From NCBI GenBank assembly GCA_017999915.1, contig JAGNKX010000002.1:248001-312000 (forward strand): DNA of 64,000 bases, read 5' to 3'. Below are positions 35,450 to 43,031 of the stretch, in pieces. Both the position numbers and the translations under genes were made by a program. The DNA comes from Spirochaetota bacterium. Lineage in GTDB: Bacteria > Spirochaetota > UBA4802 > UBA5550. The notes beneath the pieces were generated by a model. It was given only the letters and a program-made list of their open reading frames with translations, ran no database searches and had not been told where the DNA came from. Position 1 is the first letter of the stretch. Each line of letters starts with the position of its first letter.

Positions 35450-36028
35450 CTATTTTTTTCCGGGCATAAGCGAGGAAAGACGCAGGCCGAGTTTCATCAA
35501 TCCTGACCGGATGAAATTAAAGCGCCACGCGGACTTTTTCAAATCATGGCCGCAATTGGCGCATGTTGATGAATACCATGCAAAACCGGTATGACATTCA
35601 GGGCATTTCCAGTATTGGTCCTGTTCCGACAACCACCGGTTAACGCCATTCTTTTTAATACTCTCCAGATTAACAGGCACCTGCTCCAGATGGGGGAGCA
35701 GGGCTTTCATCTTCTGCCAATCAGAGAACAGCTTACAGGGATAATCGCCGCAGTCAATGCAGTGATCCATCTTCTTTTCGATGGCGCAGGTGCGTATTTT
35801 ACAGACTCTGCAGTTGACAAATAGGGAATCGGATTTACAGCCGTGGCAGGCCAGCTCAAAGGGCTTTGAATCATCATAGGGGATGCCGACGGCCTTGTGG
35901 ATCGCCTTCACGGCGGATTCATTCCAGAAGGAGGCAAAAGCTGTATTATGACCGGTCTGGTAGGCATGCATTATATCGCAGGCCCCGCAATAGATCCCGC
36001 AGTATGAATCATAATTGAAGTATTTCAT
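35450..36028 (-). CDS. DUF3795-like cysteine-rich protein
   Basis: 192 residues. The N-terminal half has the DUF3795 pattern: SYCGIYCGACDIMHAY, ACHGCKSDS, NCRVCKIRTCA and CIDCGDYPC. The C-terminal part adds a zinc-ribbon-like CPECHTGF and CANCGHD. Cysteines are spaced for metal (zinc or Fe-S) binding. GGGGAGA precedes the ATG at 36028. The upstream methyltransferase gene ends 15 bases before it, so they form one operon. The function of the family is not known. Confidence 0.8.
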   Translation of the reverse strand: MKYFNYDSYCGIYCGACDIMHAYQTGHNTAFASFWNESAVKAIHKAVGIPYDDSKPFELACHGCKSDSLFVNCRVCKIRTCAIEKKMDHCIDCGDYPCKLFSDWQKMKALLPHLEQVPVNLESIKKNGVNRWLSEQDQYWKCPECHTGFAWYSSTCANCGHDLKKSAWRFNFIRSGLMKLGLRLSSLMPGKK

Positions 36029-36043
36029 GATATCTCCCCGCAA

Positions 36044-36715
36044 TCACCAGATATAAGGCAGTAGGCGATACTTTACTTTTTGCGAATAATTCGCATACCC
36101 TTCCAGTTCAGCCTGCAATGTCTTATCCTCCAAACCGGTGCGTATGACCAGCAGGGCAACCGAAACCGCCGACGCCATCAGCCCGTACAGGGATCCGAGT
36201 ATGATCGGGATCATAAGGTTCGAGAGGATGAAGCCGACATAGCCGGGGTGCCTCACGAATCGGTACGGCCCCCCCGTCGCGACCTGATGGCCGCGCTCTG
36301 TCTGGAGCCGGACCATGGTCGAAAAGAACCTGTTCGAAACCATGGCCCATGTCGACACCATGGAAGCGAGGAAATACGCCAGCACGGCCATGACACGGAT
36401 ACCGGCATTGATCTCAACGCTCCAACAGAGCCTGTAATCAAGACCGGCAATGACATAGAGCCCGAAATAGGGTACGATGCCTGCGGCGCTCAGCGCCCTG
36501 TCCCATTTTTTCACGTTCTCTTTTTTCCTGCCGCGCTCCTCGATCACCTCCGCTGGAAGGACGAAGAGGTTGACTATAAGGATCGCGATGCTCACGCCTA
36601 TGAAAATCCACGCCCATTGCCATCGCACGGTCCAGGCGGATAAAAAAAGCACCACCCCGATAAGAATGAATGTCAGAAGAACCTGGATCATTCGTTTCAC
36701 TATATTTTTATTCAT
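36044..36715 (-). CDS. Isoprenylcysteine carboxyl methyltransferase (ICMT/PEMT)-like membrane protein
   Basis: 223 residues, about five or six hydrophobic segments. The SAM-binding signature of this membrane methyltransferase superfamily is present: TGGPYRFVRHPGYVGFIL, with a following helix and the late LEGYANYSQKVKYRLLPYIW. Bacterial members methylate small molecules, lipids or unknown substrates. Isoprenylated protein is not expected. It is co-transcribed with the DUF3795 gene. Confidence 0.85.
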   Translation of the reverse strand: MNKNIVKRMIQVLLTFILIGVVLFLSAWTVRWQWAWIFIGVSIAILIVNLFVLPAEVIEERGRKKENVKKWDRALSAAGIVPYFGLYVIAGLDYRLCWSVEINAGIRVMAVLAYFLASMVSTWAMVSNRFFSTMVRLQTERGHQVATGGPYRFVRHPGYVGFILSNLMIPIILGSLYGLMASAVSVALLVIRTGLEDKTLQAELEGYANYSQKVKYRLLPYIW

Positions 36716-36913
36716 GGCCCGCCCTCACGCATTTACCGTATATTAACCGGATATGTGAAAAATAATTGACATTGAACGGTAACACCTTTATCGAATCTGT
36801 CAATTACATAACCGATAAGCCGGCGCCATGGAAACGAAAAAACCGTGTAACCTGTCAAGGGCCTGTCGTTACAAAGCAGTATGCCGCACAATTCACGCCA
36901 TCGCAGGTAAACC

Positions 36914-37774
36914 ATGCGGATCATAATCGATTATCTCTACGCGAACCAGATTGTCGGACTGGCCACGACAATGATTCTTATCCTGGGCATCATCTTCTTC
37001 ATTACAGAGGTGTATCCCTTTAATAATTCAAAAAATCTTCCCGCGACAAAAAAAATATATTACCGCATTCTCATCGGAGGGGCCGCCGGTGTCTGCGTCT
37101 TTCTGATCGCTCAGGCGACCGTTAATCCCTTCAACGTCGGCCGCGCCGGAGCCATCCGCCAGGCCGTGATACTCAACAAGGCCATTGTTTTCACCGATAT
37201 CTACGCAATGGGGGGATCGGAACTGGCCGATACGCCCCCGCTCCTGCGGGCATGGGTATTGGACCGAAAAACGGGGAAATTGATAACCAGGAAAAGCGTC
37301 GAAAGCGAAGACCCCATCCTGGGGGCCAATGAAGATTCTCTGCTTATCGGGGAGGAAGATGAATGTTACCTGGCCGATGACAGGCTGCGGACCAGGACAC
37401 GTCTTGTTAAGAACGGAATGTACGGCAAAAAGAAAGTACACAGATTCGCTTTTCACAACGGGGCGCTGGTGCTATCCTTCAAGGATTTTTCGGAATCCCG
37501 CGTACCGTTGCCCCTCTCTGCCATGCGGGGCGCCGTAAAAAGCGATGTGGAGCTCAAATACCTGGACACGGACCGGGAAACTTACCGGGTGACGAGAAGG
37601 GTCAACGGCAGGATGATATGGCAGCTTGACCGGACTGAAGGGGCCATGCGGGAGCACATACCGGAGATACTCTACGAGTCTCCCGCAAACGATCTGTACC
37701 TGTTATGGACCGAATACCGTCTCCTGGCCGTGTCGAAAAGAACCGGGAAGACCGCGTGGACGTTCTGGTATTGA
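36914..37774 (+). CDS. Hypothetical membrane protein with beta-propeller-like domain
   Basis: 286 residues. Two membrane helices (about 14-34 and 49-70), then a soluble domain. Repeated short strands and phrases such as RAWVLDRKTGKLIT, RMIWQLDRTEG and LLAVSKRTGKTAWTFWY resemble the W-motifs of PQQ-like beta-propellers, though too few for a full propeller. The function is unknown. An AATTGACA / TGTCAATT inverted repeat lies upstream at 36764-36805, containing a TTGACA -35 with TATCGA 17 bases later. Confidence 0.68.
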   Translation: MRIIIDYLYANQIVGLATTMILILGIIFFITEVYPFNNSKNLPATKKIYYRILIGGAAGVCVFLIAQATVNPFNVGRAGAIRQAVILNKAIVFTDIYAMGGSELADTPPLLRAWVLDRKTGKLITRKSVESEDPILGANEDSLLIGEEDECYLADDRLRTRTRLVKNGMYGKKKVHRFAFHNGALVLSFKDFSESRVPLPLSAMRGAVKSDVELKYLDTDRETYRVTRRVNGRMIWQLDRTEGAMREHIPEILYESPANDLYLLWTEYRLLAVSKRTGKTAWTFWY

Positions 37775-37779
37775 TTCTT

Positions 37780-37805
37780 TAGCCTGGGGTTTAAACCCCG
37801 GGCTA
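37780..37805. other. Hairpin between convergent genes
   Basis: TAGCC-GGGG-TTT / AAA-CCCC-GGCTA with single mismatches, a 12-base-arm palindrome centred on TTTAAA. It lies between two convergent genes and probably ends or protects both transcripts. There is no T-run. Confidence 0.6.
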
Positions 37806-37822
37806 GCAGAAGGCATACCATC

Positions 37823-40252
37823 TTACAGATCCAAAAATTCAAAAAATTTCTTCAATTCTTCCGGGAGCTGGCCGCTATCGTCCTGGTATTTCTTGAAACG
37901 GCGCTCATAGGCCTCCACTTCCTTCTTGTGGATGTTCTTGTAGCGCGTCGCCGGCTGGGTGAAGGCGGGCATCGATTCGAGCCTTCCCCTGAGCTCCTTG
38001 CGGAAGGGGATGTGGCGGAAGAACATCTCGCGCACCACGTTGTTGAGCTTCATGATCCCGTCCTTTTCGTACATGACCCACTGTATATAGTCGTCGGCGA
38101 AGCGGTCCCGGTTGTTGCGGATGCTGCGAAACTTCTCCTCGATCTTCTCTTTCGCCTCCTGGGAAAGCTTCGACATCTTTTTAAACGTGTTGGCGTAATC
38201 GAAATACTCGCCCGTCACCCCTCCCTCTATCGGGTCGGCCCACATGGCGCCCTTGATGTCCCGGTTCAGCTCCCACCGGAAGCTGGCGAATGTGTGGACG
38301 AGGCTCTTCATCAGGTCGCCCATGAAGAATATGGGGACCACGATCCGCCCGCGGCTCCTCTTGTTGGTGCCGGTCATATCCTGCCAGAGAAGGGTCCTCG
38401 AGCCGAAGATCGGAAGGAGAATAAAATACGGGACCACCTCTTCCTGTATGATCTCGCGGGCCTCGCCGATCTTGAGCACCGTTTCGCGGTAGAACACTGA
38501 AAAATCAATGTTACGGACCTCCTTGGTGATGGTCTCGATCTTCTGCTTGTTGTTGTATATCTGCTTCAGGCTTCCCCGTACCATCAGCGCCGTCAGGATC
38601 GGGAAGGCGGTTGCCGTGGAACCGGAACAGATGGCGGATGTGGTGGCCAGGCGCTGCCCTATTTCGTACATCACTTTGCCGATATTCTCGTCGACCTTCT
38701 GCTCCTCCTCGCGCTCTTTCCTGGATTTATGCTTTTCCATCTCCTCGAGGTGCCCCTGGTAGGTGAGGCCCATCTCGGTGATGCTCGGCTCCACCTTGCC
38801 TTCGTATATCATGTTCAGGAACTCGGTTTCCATGAGCACGGGTATGTCCCTGCTCTTTTCCCGCGACCGGGAAAGGTCCGACAGCTCCGTCACCTGGCTT
38901 TCTTCAAGGAGACCCTCGTCGAGGAAGCCGAAGCTCAGCATCATCTGCACCGGCCGCGGCACGGCGCTCTCGCTGCGGCTGCGGATGTACGCCTGCTTGT
39001 AAAGGTCCCAGTAGAGGGCGGTAATCTGTCTCCTGAGCTTTCTTCCCTCCGGCTCGGTATTGAAAGGATTCTTGGCGCTCTTGAATTCATTGAGGCTCTT
39101 CAGCAGCTTCGTCCTGAAATCCTTCGGCATCAGGGCGAATTCGAAGATCTGGTGGATCGACTTGTTGAGGGCCCCCGTCGAAATGACCGCCGGCGCTTCC
39201 CGCTTTGTCGCGGTCTCCCCGCCCGTTCTCGCCGAGGAATAATAGCCATGGATCTTCCGGATCCCGGGGAACAGGGCCGTCATCTTTCTGCCGCACAGCT
39301 CCTCGTACAGGGCGTTCAGCTTGACCACCAGGCTGAGCAGGTTCTTGACGAAGTCGGCGGAGCACTTGCCGCTCCGTTCCCATTCGCTCAAGCCTCCCCG
39401 GTCGACCAGGTACGAAGCCCAGCTGTCGTCATCGCCAAAGAGGATTGCCAGCTCATTGTCCACGAAATGACAAATCTCCTGGACGCGGTCGAGGGATGAT
39501 ATCAAGCTCTCCGAGAGGCCGTCATACATGCTTGACGCCATGGTCGGGTCAGACCTGAACATGGAGATGACGACGTTCTGGTCGAGCTGCAGTGTCCTCA
39601 GTATGAAGTCATCGTACTTGGTGCCGGGATGTTCCTGCACCGCTTCGGGAAGGAGGTATTTTTTATCCAGGGAGGGACTGTTGTCGACGATGAGGAATCG
39701 CGCGTCAAATTCCGCCGGGAAGGAGCCGCCCTTCGACTTGAACTTCTTGTGTATCTCCTCGGCATTGCGGTGAAGGCGCTCGGAGGCGTTGGTTTCCGAC
39801 ATCTCGCGGTACATGAGGGCCATGTTGTCGGACATCATGCACACGGTCTGATACAGCTTCGTGTATTTGGCGACGATGACGCCGACCGTTTTGATGTTGT
39901 TGTTCACGTGCTTGAGGATATTGAGCGCCTGGCCCGGATCTGAATCGGCGAAGCCCTGGATCCCGCCGCGCGGGATCGGGTACCGGGCAACCGTGGCGTC
40001 AGTCACGGCCCGCAGGCTTTTCCGATAGGCTCCGCTCAGATGGTCCGAAAAGCCGGAAAGAAGGGCCTTGCCCGATATAAGGCCGACACGCACGCTCTTG
40101 GAAATGATAATGCTCCGGTCAAGGCCGTCATATTCATCGGAAGCGGAGAGTATCTCCAGGGTGCCGTTCTGCAGCATGAACAGTCCGGACGGGTTTTCAC
40201 CCTGGACGAAGATCACGTCCCCGGCCTTAAATGTTAGAGCGCTATCAGCCAT
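37823..40252 (-). CDS. Cyclic nucleotide-binding-like domain protein, large
   Basis: 809 residues. The first ~110 form a CRP/FNR-type beta-roll (KAGDVIFVQGENPSGLFMLQ). The phosphate-binding cassette is degenerate: the usual GE..L....R.A pattern is absent, so nucleotide binding is doubtful. The remaining ~700 residues are mainly helical, soluble and unrecognised, with a Glu/Lys-rich stretch around 500-520. There is no DNA-binding domain at the end. I recall long proteins of this sort in leptospires and treponemes. The HNH gene just upstream on the same strand (12 bases between) suggests an operon. Confidence 0.8.
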   Translation of the reverse strand: MADSALTFKAGDVIFVQGENPSGLFMLQNGTLEILSASDEYDGLDRSIIISKSVRVGLISGKALLSGFSDHLSGAYRKSLRAVTDATVARYPIPRGGIQGFADSDPGQALNILKHVNNNIKTVGVIVAKYTKLYQTVCMMSDNMALMYREMSETNASERLHRNAEEIHKKFKSKGGSFPAEFDARFLIVDNSPSLDKKYLLPEAVQEHPGTKYDDFILRTLQLDQNVVISMFRSDPTMASSMYDGLSESLISSLDRVQEICHFVDNELAILFGDDDSWASYLVDRGGLSEWERSGKCSADFVKNLLSLVVKLNALYEELCGRKMTALFPGIRKIHGYYSSARTGGETATKREAPAVISTGALNKSIHQIFEFALMPKDFRTKLLKSLNEFKSAKNPFNTEPEGRKLRRQITALYWDLYKQAYIRSRSESAVPRPVQMMLSFGFLDEGLLEESQVTELSDLSRSREKSRDIPVLMETEFLNMIYEGKVEPSITEMGLTYQGHLEEMEKHKSRKEREEEQKVDENIGKVMYEIGQRLATTSAICSGSTATAFPILTALMVRGSLKQIYNNKQKIETITKEVRNIDFSVFYRETVLKIGEAREIIQEEVVPYFILLPIFGSRTLLWQDMTGTNKRSRGRIVVPIFFMGDLMKSLVHTFASFRWELNRDIKGAMWADPIEGGVTGEYFDYANTFKKMSKLSQEAKEKIEEKFRSIRNNRDRFADDYIQWVMYEKDGIMKLNNVVREMFFRHIPFRKELRGRLESMPAFTQPATRYKNIHKKEVEAYERRFKKYQDDSGQLPEELKKFFEFLDL

Positions 40253-40264
40253 ATCATCATCCTA

Positions 40265-40558
40265 TTACGATTTCAACGTCTTCATGTATTCATCCCACTC
40301 GGTGGGAAGCAGATATTTCTTCTTGTTGTTGCACTCCTTGCAGGCCGCAACGATATTTATCTTCTCGGATGTGCCTCCGCGTCCCAGGGGGATTTTGTGA
40401 TCCATGGTCAGCTCGCGGGGCGGGAACTTTTTCCCGCAGTAATGGCAGATACCGGTCGCTATCTTTCTCCGCCACCATGCCGAATGGCGCAGTTCGCGCG
40501 CCTTTCTCTTCTCCCTGCCAATATGGGCGTCATCGGAAACAGTATCGAAATGTACCAT
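40265..40558 (-). CDS. Small HNH endonuclease-like protein
   Basis: 97 residues. HNH zinc-finger nuclease core: CHYCGKKF, LTMDHKIPLGRGG, NIVAACKECNNKKKYL. The two CxxC pairs bind a structural zinc and the His of DHKIPL is catalytic. No second domain is present, so it is not an IscB or restriction enzyme by itself. No ribosome site is visible. The two adjacent ATG codons at 40558 and 40561 are the likely starts. It shares an operon with the CRP-like protein. Confidence 0.85.
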   Translation of the reverse strand: MVHFDTVSDDAHIGREKRKARELRHSAWWRRKIATGICHYCGKKFPPRELTMDHKIPLGRGGTSEKINIVAACKECNNKKKYLLPTEWDEYMKTLKS

Positions 40559-40630
40559 CATAATTATAACCGCCGCCGGCACAGGCGCCCCGCGGCTCCG
40601 GGCGAATATCCATATCAGGGCGACCTTTAA

Positions 40631-40659
40631 ATATATTTCGGCGATATATTATTTGTCAA
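40631..40659 (-). promoter_or_regulatory. Promoter for the HNH and CRP-like genes
   Basis: Minus strand TTGACA (40654-40659), 17 bases, ATATAT (40631-40636). The -35 lies in one arm of an inverted repeat TTGTCAATA / TATTGACAA (40653-40661 with 40685-40693), a possible operator. Confidence 0.5.
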
Positions 40660-40734
40660 TAATTATTATTCAATAAATTATTTGTATTGACAATATATAT
40701 AAAAAGCAGAAAGAGGGAGATTTATAGAAGTCGT

Positions 40735-40992
40735 CATAACCATGTTGTACGGGGCTTTCATGGCGAATAGCTCATTGATAGGCCCAGGATTTACTCCGTG
40801 ATGTGGCCCGGCTACGCGGCTCCCGAGCCTTGTTGAAGGGCGGTAACCGATCAGTCCACCAAGCAAAGCGGCGCAGTGAGTAATTCGACCTGTTTCGAAA
40901 AGGTCGGCACAGGTCGCGCAGGTAAGGCCTGTTGAACTGCCGAAGGACGTTTTGCCATAGTCGCGACGGAATGAGAAACAAGAATACCTGAT
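40735..40992 (-). ncRNA. Candidate structured RNA, possibly HEARO/omega-RNA-like
   Basis: About 260 bases of GC-rich, non-coding, pairing-rich DNA in an otherwise AT-rich gap. Read on the minus strand it contains TTCAACAAGGCTCGGGAGCC, where GGCTC and GAGCC pair. A GGCC...GGCC stem lies around GGAGTAAATCC, and GACCT / AGGTC encloses TTTTCGAAAC. The phrase CAACAAGGC..GGGAGCC resembles my recollection of HEARO RNAs that accompany IscB-type HNH proteins. No IscB gene is present, and the nearby HNH gene is of another type. It could equally be an unrelated small RNA, or the leader of the helicase gene on the plus strand. Confidence 0.4.
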
Positions 40993-41033
40993 GCTATGAC
41001 GCTACTAATACATAACAAAACCATAAGGATACT

Positions 41034-42845
41034 ATGCTATTTACCGAATTAAACCTCCACCCCTCAGTCATGGGGGGTATCCAGGACGCGGGCTTTGTAG
41101 AATGCACGCCGGTGCAGGAAGCGACCCTCCAGAAAAGCCTCGTCGGCACCGACGTCATGGTGCAGTCGCAGACCGGCACGGGTAAAACCGCAGCCTTTCT
41201 CATCACCATTTTCAACCTGTTCCTGACCGAAGAAAAGTACCGCCACAAAAAAGCGCTCGTTCTTACTCCCACCAGGGAGCTCGCCGTGCAGGTGGAGCAG
41301 GACGCCATACTTCTGGGCAAGCAGACCGGACTCAAGACCGGGTGCTTTTACGGCGGCGTCGGATACGCCACCCAGGACCGCCTCCTCAAGGAAGACCTGA
41401 ACATTTTTATCGGCACGCCGGGCCGCCTGATCGACTACCAGAAATCGCGCAAGATCGATTTCCTCAAGTTCGAGATACTTATCATCGACGAGGCGGACCG
41501 GATGTTCGACATGGGCTTCATGCCCGACATCCGCTACATGATAAAGCACATGGTACAGCCGGAGAGACGCCAGACCATGCTCTTCAGCGCCACCCTGGAC
41601 CAGCGCGTCAAGCACCTCGCCTGGGAATACATGAACGAGCCCGTGGAGATCGAGATTAACCCGGAGCATCTCACCGTGGAGCTCATCACCCAGGAGTTGT
41701 ACCACGTGGGCAAGGACGAAAAGTTCAATCTCCTCCTGGGGCTCATGCAGAAGGAAAAGCCGAAGAGCGTCCTCATCTTCACCAATATGAAGCGGACCGC
41801 GGAGCGCGTGTCAAAGCGCCTCAACGCCAACAATATCACCAACGACTACATATCGGGCGACCTTCCGCAGAGCAAGCGCCTGCAGATCATCGACGCCATC
41901 AAGGCGGGCGAGACCGAAATACTGGTGGCCACGGACGTGGCGGCCCGGGGCCTCCATATCGAGGACCTCGACATGGTCATCAACTACGACCTGCCCGATG
42001 ACTGCCAGAACTACGTTCACCGCATCGGCAGGACGGCCCGGGCGGGCAAGACCGGCAGGGCCATCTCCCTCGCCTGCGAGGAGGACGTGTTCAACCTGGG
42101 GCCGATAGAGAAGCTCATCGGCATGAAGATCCCGGTGAAATGGGCCGAGGAGGGCCTTATCGTGGAAGCGGCAGGCGCGCCGATCCACAGCGGCCGCAGG
42201 GAGCGCGGCGATCGACGCGGCGACAGGCCGCGGAGCGGAAGGGGCCAGGGACGTGACCGTGACCGCGGTAGGGACGGAAGCCGCAGGCCCCGTAGCGAAA
42301 CACCTCGGCGCGAGCCGCGTGAGCGCCCCGCCGCAGTCGAAGGCGCCTACCCGGCAGCGGATGAGCAGCGCCGCGAGTCCCGTCGTGAGCCCCGCAGGGA
42401 ACCCCGCAGGGAACCGCGCCGCGAGCAGAGACAATCACAGCCGGCCCCGCCCGTGGATCGCCAGATCCATCAGGCCACAGGCGCCGAAGGCGCCGACGAC
42501 CAACAGGCTAAAAAACGCAAACGTCGCAGAAGGGGCAAGAAACCGGCCGCGGAAGGAGCGGTCCAGGCCCAACCCCAGGCGCCGGCACAGGGCCGGGAAC
42601 CGCGCCGCGAGCGGGAAAAGCGCCGCGAGCCGCGCCAGAACCAGGGCAGAGACCAGCATCGTAAAAGGCAGCCGGCCCTTTCCAGGGACGCGTCGCCGGA
42701 AGAACGCCTTGAATATTTTAAAAACAAATACGGCGAAAATTTCGAGAAGGCCGGCAGGATCATCGGAGACGAGAAAAAGCAGAAACCGAAGACCCTGGTG
42801 GAAGGGATCAAGGGTCTCTTCGGCAAGCTCAAGAAAAAGAAGTGA
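41034..42845 (+). CDS. DEAD-box RNA helicase with basic C-terminal tail
   Basis: 603 residues. All helicase motifs are present in order: Q-motif region CTPVQEATL, SQTGTGKTA (I), PTRELAVQ (Ia), GTPGRLID (Ib), DEAD in IIDEADRMFDMGF, SAT, then VATDVAARGLHIED and HRIGRTARAG. The last ~220 residues are low-complexity and rich in Arg, Glu, Pro and Gly (RRE/PRREPR-type repeats). The chain ends in a short ordered segment, ERLEYFKNKYGENFEKAG. Such tails bind RNA and resemble the RhlB/RhlE/SrmB group involved in RNA decay, ribosome assembly or cold response. AAGGA precedes the ATG. Confidence 0.95.
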   Translation: MLFTELNLHPSVMGGIQDAGFVECTPVQEATLQKSLVGTDVMVQSQTGTGKTAAFLITIFNLFLTEEKYRHKKALVLTPTRELAVQVEQDAILLGKQTGLKTGCFYGGVGYATQDRLLKEDLNIFIGTPGRLIDYQKSRKIDFLKFEILIIDEADRMFDMGFMPDIRYMIKHMVQPERRQTMLFSATLDQRVKHLAWEYMNEPVEIEINPEHLTVELITQELYHVGKDEKFNLLLGLMQKEKPKSVLIFTNMKRTAERVSKRLNANNITNDYISGDLPQSKRLQIIDAIKAGETEILVATDVAARGLHIEDLDMVINYDLPDDCQNYVHRIGRTARAGKTGRAISLACEEDVFNLGPIEKLIGMKIPVKWAEEGLIVEAAGAPIHSGRRERGDRRGDRPRSGRGQGRDRDRGRDGSRRPRSETPRREPRERPAAVEGAYPAADEQRRESRREPRREPRREPRREQRQSQPAPPVDRQIHQATGAEGADDQQAKKRKRRRRGKKPAAEGAVQAQPQAPAQGREPRREREKRREPRQNQGRDQHRKRQPALSRDASPEERLEYFKNKYGENFEKAGRIIGDEKKQKPKTLVEGIKGLFGKLKKKK

Positions 42846-42872
42846 TGACAGAAAATCAGCATGGAAACCGCA

Positions 42873-42905
42873 ACAAGTTCCCGCGATAGCGGGAATTTGT
42901 TTTTT
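42873..42905 (+). terminator. Intrinsic terminator of the helicase gene
   Basis: Stem TTCCCGC / GCGGGAA (42878-42884 with 42889-42895) with a GATA tetraloop, followed by TTTGTTTTTT. Confidence 0.85.
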
Positions 42906-43031
42906 AATCTTGGTCGTATATGATTTCATCAACTGATGATTCGTTGTATTCATCGGCTGAAATCCGATTCCCTGGAGTGTTCTTGACAAGATAGAAATAT
43001 AACCGTAATATTATGAATGGAGCCTCCGGTA

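Noticed and set aside
40265-40558. IscB/Cas9-type nuclease because of the HNH motif near a structured RNA candidate
   Set aside because: The protein is only ~97 residues with no RuvC or bridge helix. It looks like a stand-alone HNH family in operon with a chromosomal gene.
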